In this document: positions 6,035 to 7,254 of the stretch, one piece after another
Layout: every line of letters starts with the position of its first letter
Position numbering within the stretch: position 1 is the first letter of the stretch
Assembly (NCBI GenBank): GCA_007570945.1
Contig: RKSH01000016.1
Location: 1-7,254, forward strand
Direction: 5' to 3'
Length of the DNA stretch: 7,254 nt
From: Gammaproteobacteria bacterium
GTDB lineage: Bacteria > Pseudomonadota > Gammaproteobacteria > Arenicellales > Spongiicolonaceae
Position numbers and translations under genes: made by a program
The notes under the pieces: model-generated
Database searches by the model: none
The model's input: the letters and a program-made list of their open reading frames with translations, nothing else
Told to the model about the DNA's origin: nothing

Positions 6035-7254
6035 ATGCGCCGCCCGTACCCCCCTTCCCTCCCCCCCCCCCTTTCCGCTGCCGCCCTTGCCCTCACCCTC
6101 GCCCCCACCGCCGCGCAGGCGGGGATTCACCGGGCCGCGAATGAGGACGCGGCGGATGTGATTGCCACGCTGGCGAAGTTTCGCGGGAGCGTGGTCATTC
6201 CGCAGGGCGTGACTTTCGAGCAGGTGCGGGCGTTTATGAACAACCTTGGGGGCGAGAATCCGGTCAGCGCCACGCAAATCGGGCATTATCTGCGCGCGCT
6301 GGACGAAAGGTTGCTGGCGACCAGCGACGAGGACAACGACAGCGACGCCACCACCACCCGCCACGACACCATCCGTTGCGATAATCCTGTGTGCTTGGCG
6401 CCGCCGAGCGGGGTCAATATTTTTGACGACAACGTTTTTACCCCCGACGACACCACCATCGTCATCCTGCCGCCGCTGATTACCCTGTCCTCGGGCTCGT
6501 CCGGCGTGGCCGTGCCTGAGGGCACCGCCGTCACCATGACGGCCACGGTGTCGGACTTGGAAGTCACCAGATACACGCAGACCTGGACTTATTTTGAGCC
6601 GGGGTCGGGCGGTCAAATTAAGGAGACATTGCTCAATACCCAGTCTCCCAACCCGGTGTCCGCCGACGGCCTGAGCGTGAAGTGGCCGTTGACCGGCCTG
6701 CCCGGCCTGCGCGTGTTTCAGTTTGACCGCGAATCCACCTACGTAATCGGCACCGAGCACCATCGTCTCACCGCCAGAATACGCTTTGCGATTGACATCA
6801 CAACGGACGCGTTTCAGCCGAGCGATGTATTTACGCTCAACGCCGGCGCCGACCAGAGGGTGACGGAGGGCGCTTTCAGCGCAGGCAGCCTGACGCCCGG
6901 CAGCGGCAGCATCACCGGCACGATAACTTGCGCGCCCACGTCGTGCGAGCTTTTGGCCATTCGGTGGCGGCAGTTCTCCGATAGCACGTCCGCAGCCTTC
7001 CCCATTGCAAGCGGCATCGATGCGCTGGAGTACAGCACCCGCTATTTGCCCCTGGACTTGGGTGGCGGCGCGAGCGGCGACCCCAAATCCATGCTCACCC
7101 TCACGGCCACTTTCAATCTGCCGGATGTGCCGACCTCGCGCGATTTTTTCTTCTGTTTGGAGGGGTACGGAGAGACCGTCACCTCCGGCGGACGCCAAGC
7201 GCAGACCCAGGACTGTACCAAGGTCACCGTCACCGATGTCGAGCCGCCGGTGGT
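6035..7254 (+). CDS. secreted Ig/PKD-like domain surface protein, 3' end beyond the window; candidate phase-variable gene
   Basis: The frame stays open for 406 codons from ATG 6035 to the window edge. Residues 1-29 are a Sec signal peptide: MRR, a proline-rich stretch, the core LSAAALALTLAP, and cleavage at AQA|G. Residues 30-95 are a helical region of unknown type. An acidic SDEDNDSD patch (97-104) resembles half of a calcium-binding loop. Two beta-sandwich units follow, about 145-257 (VPEGTAVTMTATVSD) and 262-405 (LNAGADQRVTEG, AIRWRQFSD, MLTLTATFN), in the style of PKD/REJ or Ig-like extracellular repeats. Cysteines pair as C115-x4-C120, C299-x4-C304 and C374/C394, fitting oxidised secreted domains. 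An 11-C run falls inside codons 9-13 of the signal peptide, and changing it by one base in either direction gives stops at 6142-6144 or 6159-6161. No ribosome-binding site is seen. The product is probably an adhesin or matrix protein related in style to the Calx-beta autotransporter upstream. The anchoring domain is outside the window. Confidence 0.85.
   Translation, partial: MRRPYPPSLPPPLSAAALALTLAPTAAQAGIHRAANEDAADVIATLAKFRGSVVIPQGVTFEQVRAFMNNLGGENPVSATQIGHYLRALDERLLATSDEDNDSDATTTRHDTIRCDNPVCLAPPSGVNIFDDNVFTPDDTTIVILPPLITLSSGSSGVAVPEGTAVTMTATVSDLEVTRYTQTWTYFEPGSGGQIKETLLNTQSPNPVSADGLSVKWPLTGLPGLRVFQFDRESTYVIGTEHHRLTARIRFAIDITTDAFQPSDVFTLNAGADQRVTEGAFSAGSLTPGSGSITGTITCAPTSCELLAIRWRQFSDSTSAAFPIASGIDALEYSTRYLPLDLGGGASGDPKSMLTLTATFNLPDVPTSRDFFFCLEGYGETVTSGGRQAQTQDCTKVTVTDVEPPV
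6049..6076. repeat. 28-nt polypyrimidine tract with a C11 homopolymer (6061-6071)
   Basis: The tract reads C6-TT-CCC-T-C11-TTT-CC, wholly pyrimidine on the plus strand, and lies in codons 5-14 of the secreted-protein gene. C11 is by far the longest homopolymer in the window. Together with CCC at 6043-6045, the minus (template) strand carries four G runs (11, 3, 6 and 3) with loops of 1, 2 and 3 bases, a textbook G-quadruplex motif. Confidence 0.9.

Noticed and set aside
5909..7198. N-terminal 430 codons of the minus-strand open frame ending at 5378 (606 codons in all)
   Set aside because: It is exactly codon-aligned and antisense to the secreted-protein gene, is low-complexity Gly/Arg/Ala, and has no domain look. 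The credible protein starts at ATG 5908, directly behind an extended -10.
1..7254. CRISPR array, tRNA, rRNA, insertion sequence or transposase
   Set aside because: No regularly spaced direct repeats, no tRNA-like TPsiC arm, no long rRNA motif beyond a chance anti-Shine-Dalgarno match at 5258-5265, and no transposase-like ORF were seen.

Overview
The window looks like part of the chromosome of a GC-rich Gram-negative bacterium, most likely a gamma- or betaproteobacterium. The main evidence is a complete lpxC (lipid A synthesis) whose protein follows the Escherichia coli type almost motif for motif. Sampled 60-base stretches are about 65-80% G+C over most of the window. They fall to about 48-50% in one minus-strand gene.

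Left part (1-619): a possible minus-strand gene start runs off the left edge. A small unrecognised plus-strand ORF (66-437) carries a CHIRRRHPD motif. Next comes a foldable inverted repeat (438-505) and a likely lpxC promoter (552-580). No ftsZ lies in the 619 bases upstream of lpxC, although many proteobacteria have it there.

Centre (620-5109): lpxC is followed, after 185 bases with their own extended -10 promoter, by a 1130-residue secreted protein. It has a Sec signal peptide, about five Calx-beta-like or Ig-like domains, a helical linker and a C-terminal outer-membrane beta-barrel ending in Phe. This is the layout of a classical autotransporter adhesin.

Right part (5110-7254): a short region holds a terminator hairpin that suits minus-strand transcription, plus two tiny minus-strand ORFs overlapping by ATGA, one behind a perfect AGGAGG. 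Then comes a 176-residue single-TM protein on the minus strand with lower G+C. A 126-base divergent promoter region separates it from a second secreted protein (6035 to beyond the window end), which is open for 406 codons. That protein has a signal peptide and two Ig/PKD-like domains. Its signal-peptide codons contain a run of 11 C, and a one-base change in the run leads to early stop codons in either direction. It is therefore a candidate phase-variable surface gene. The same tract is a G-quadruplex motif on the template strand. Both divergent genes have an extended -10 exactly 7 nt before the ATG, which suggests leaderless mRNAs.

Taken together, this is a housekeeping envelope gene (lpxC) beside a surface-protein island: one large autotransporter, one probably switchable secreted protein, and a possibly acquired membrane-anchored gene between them. 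Functions beyond LpxC and the general autotransporter architecture are inference.
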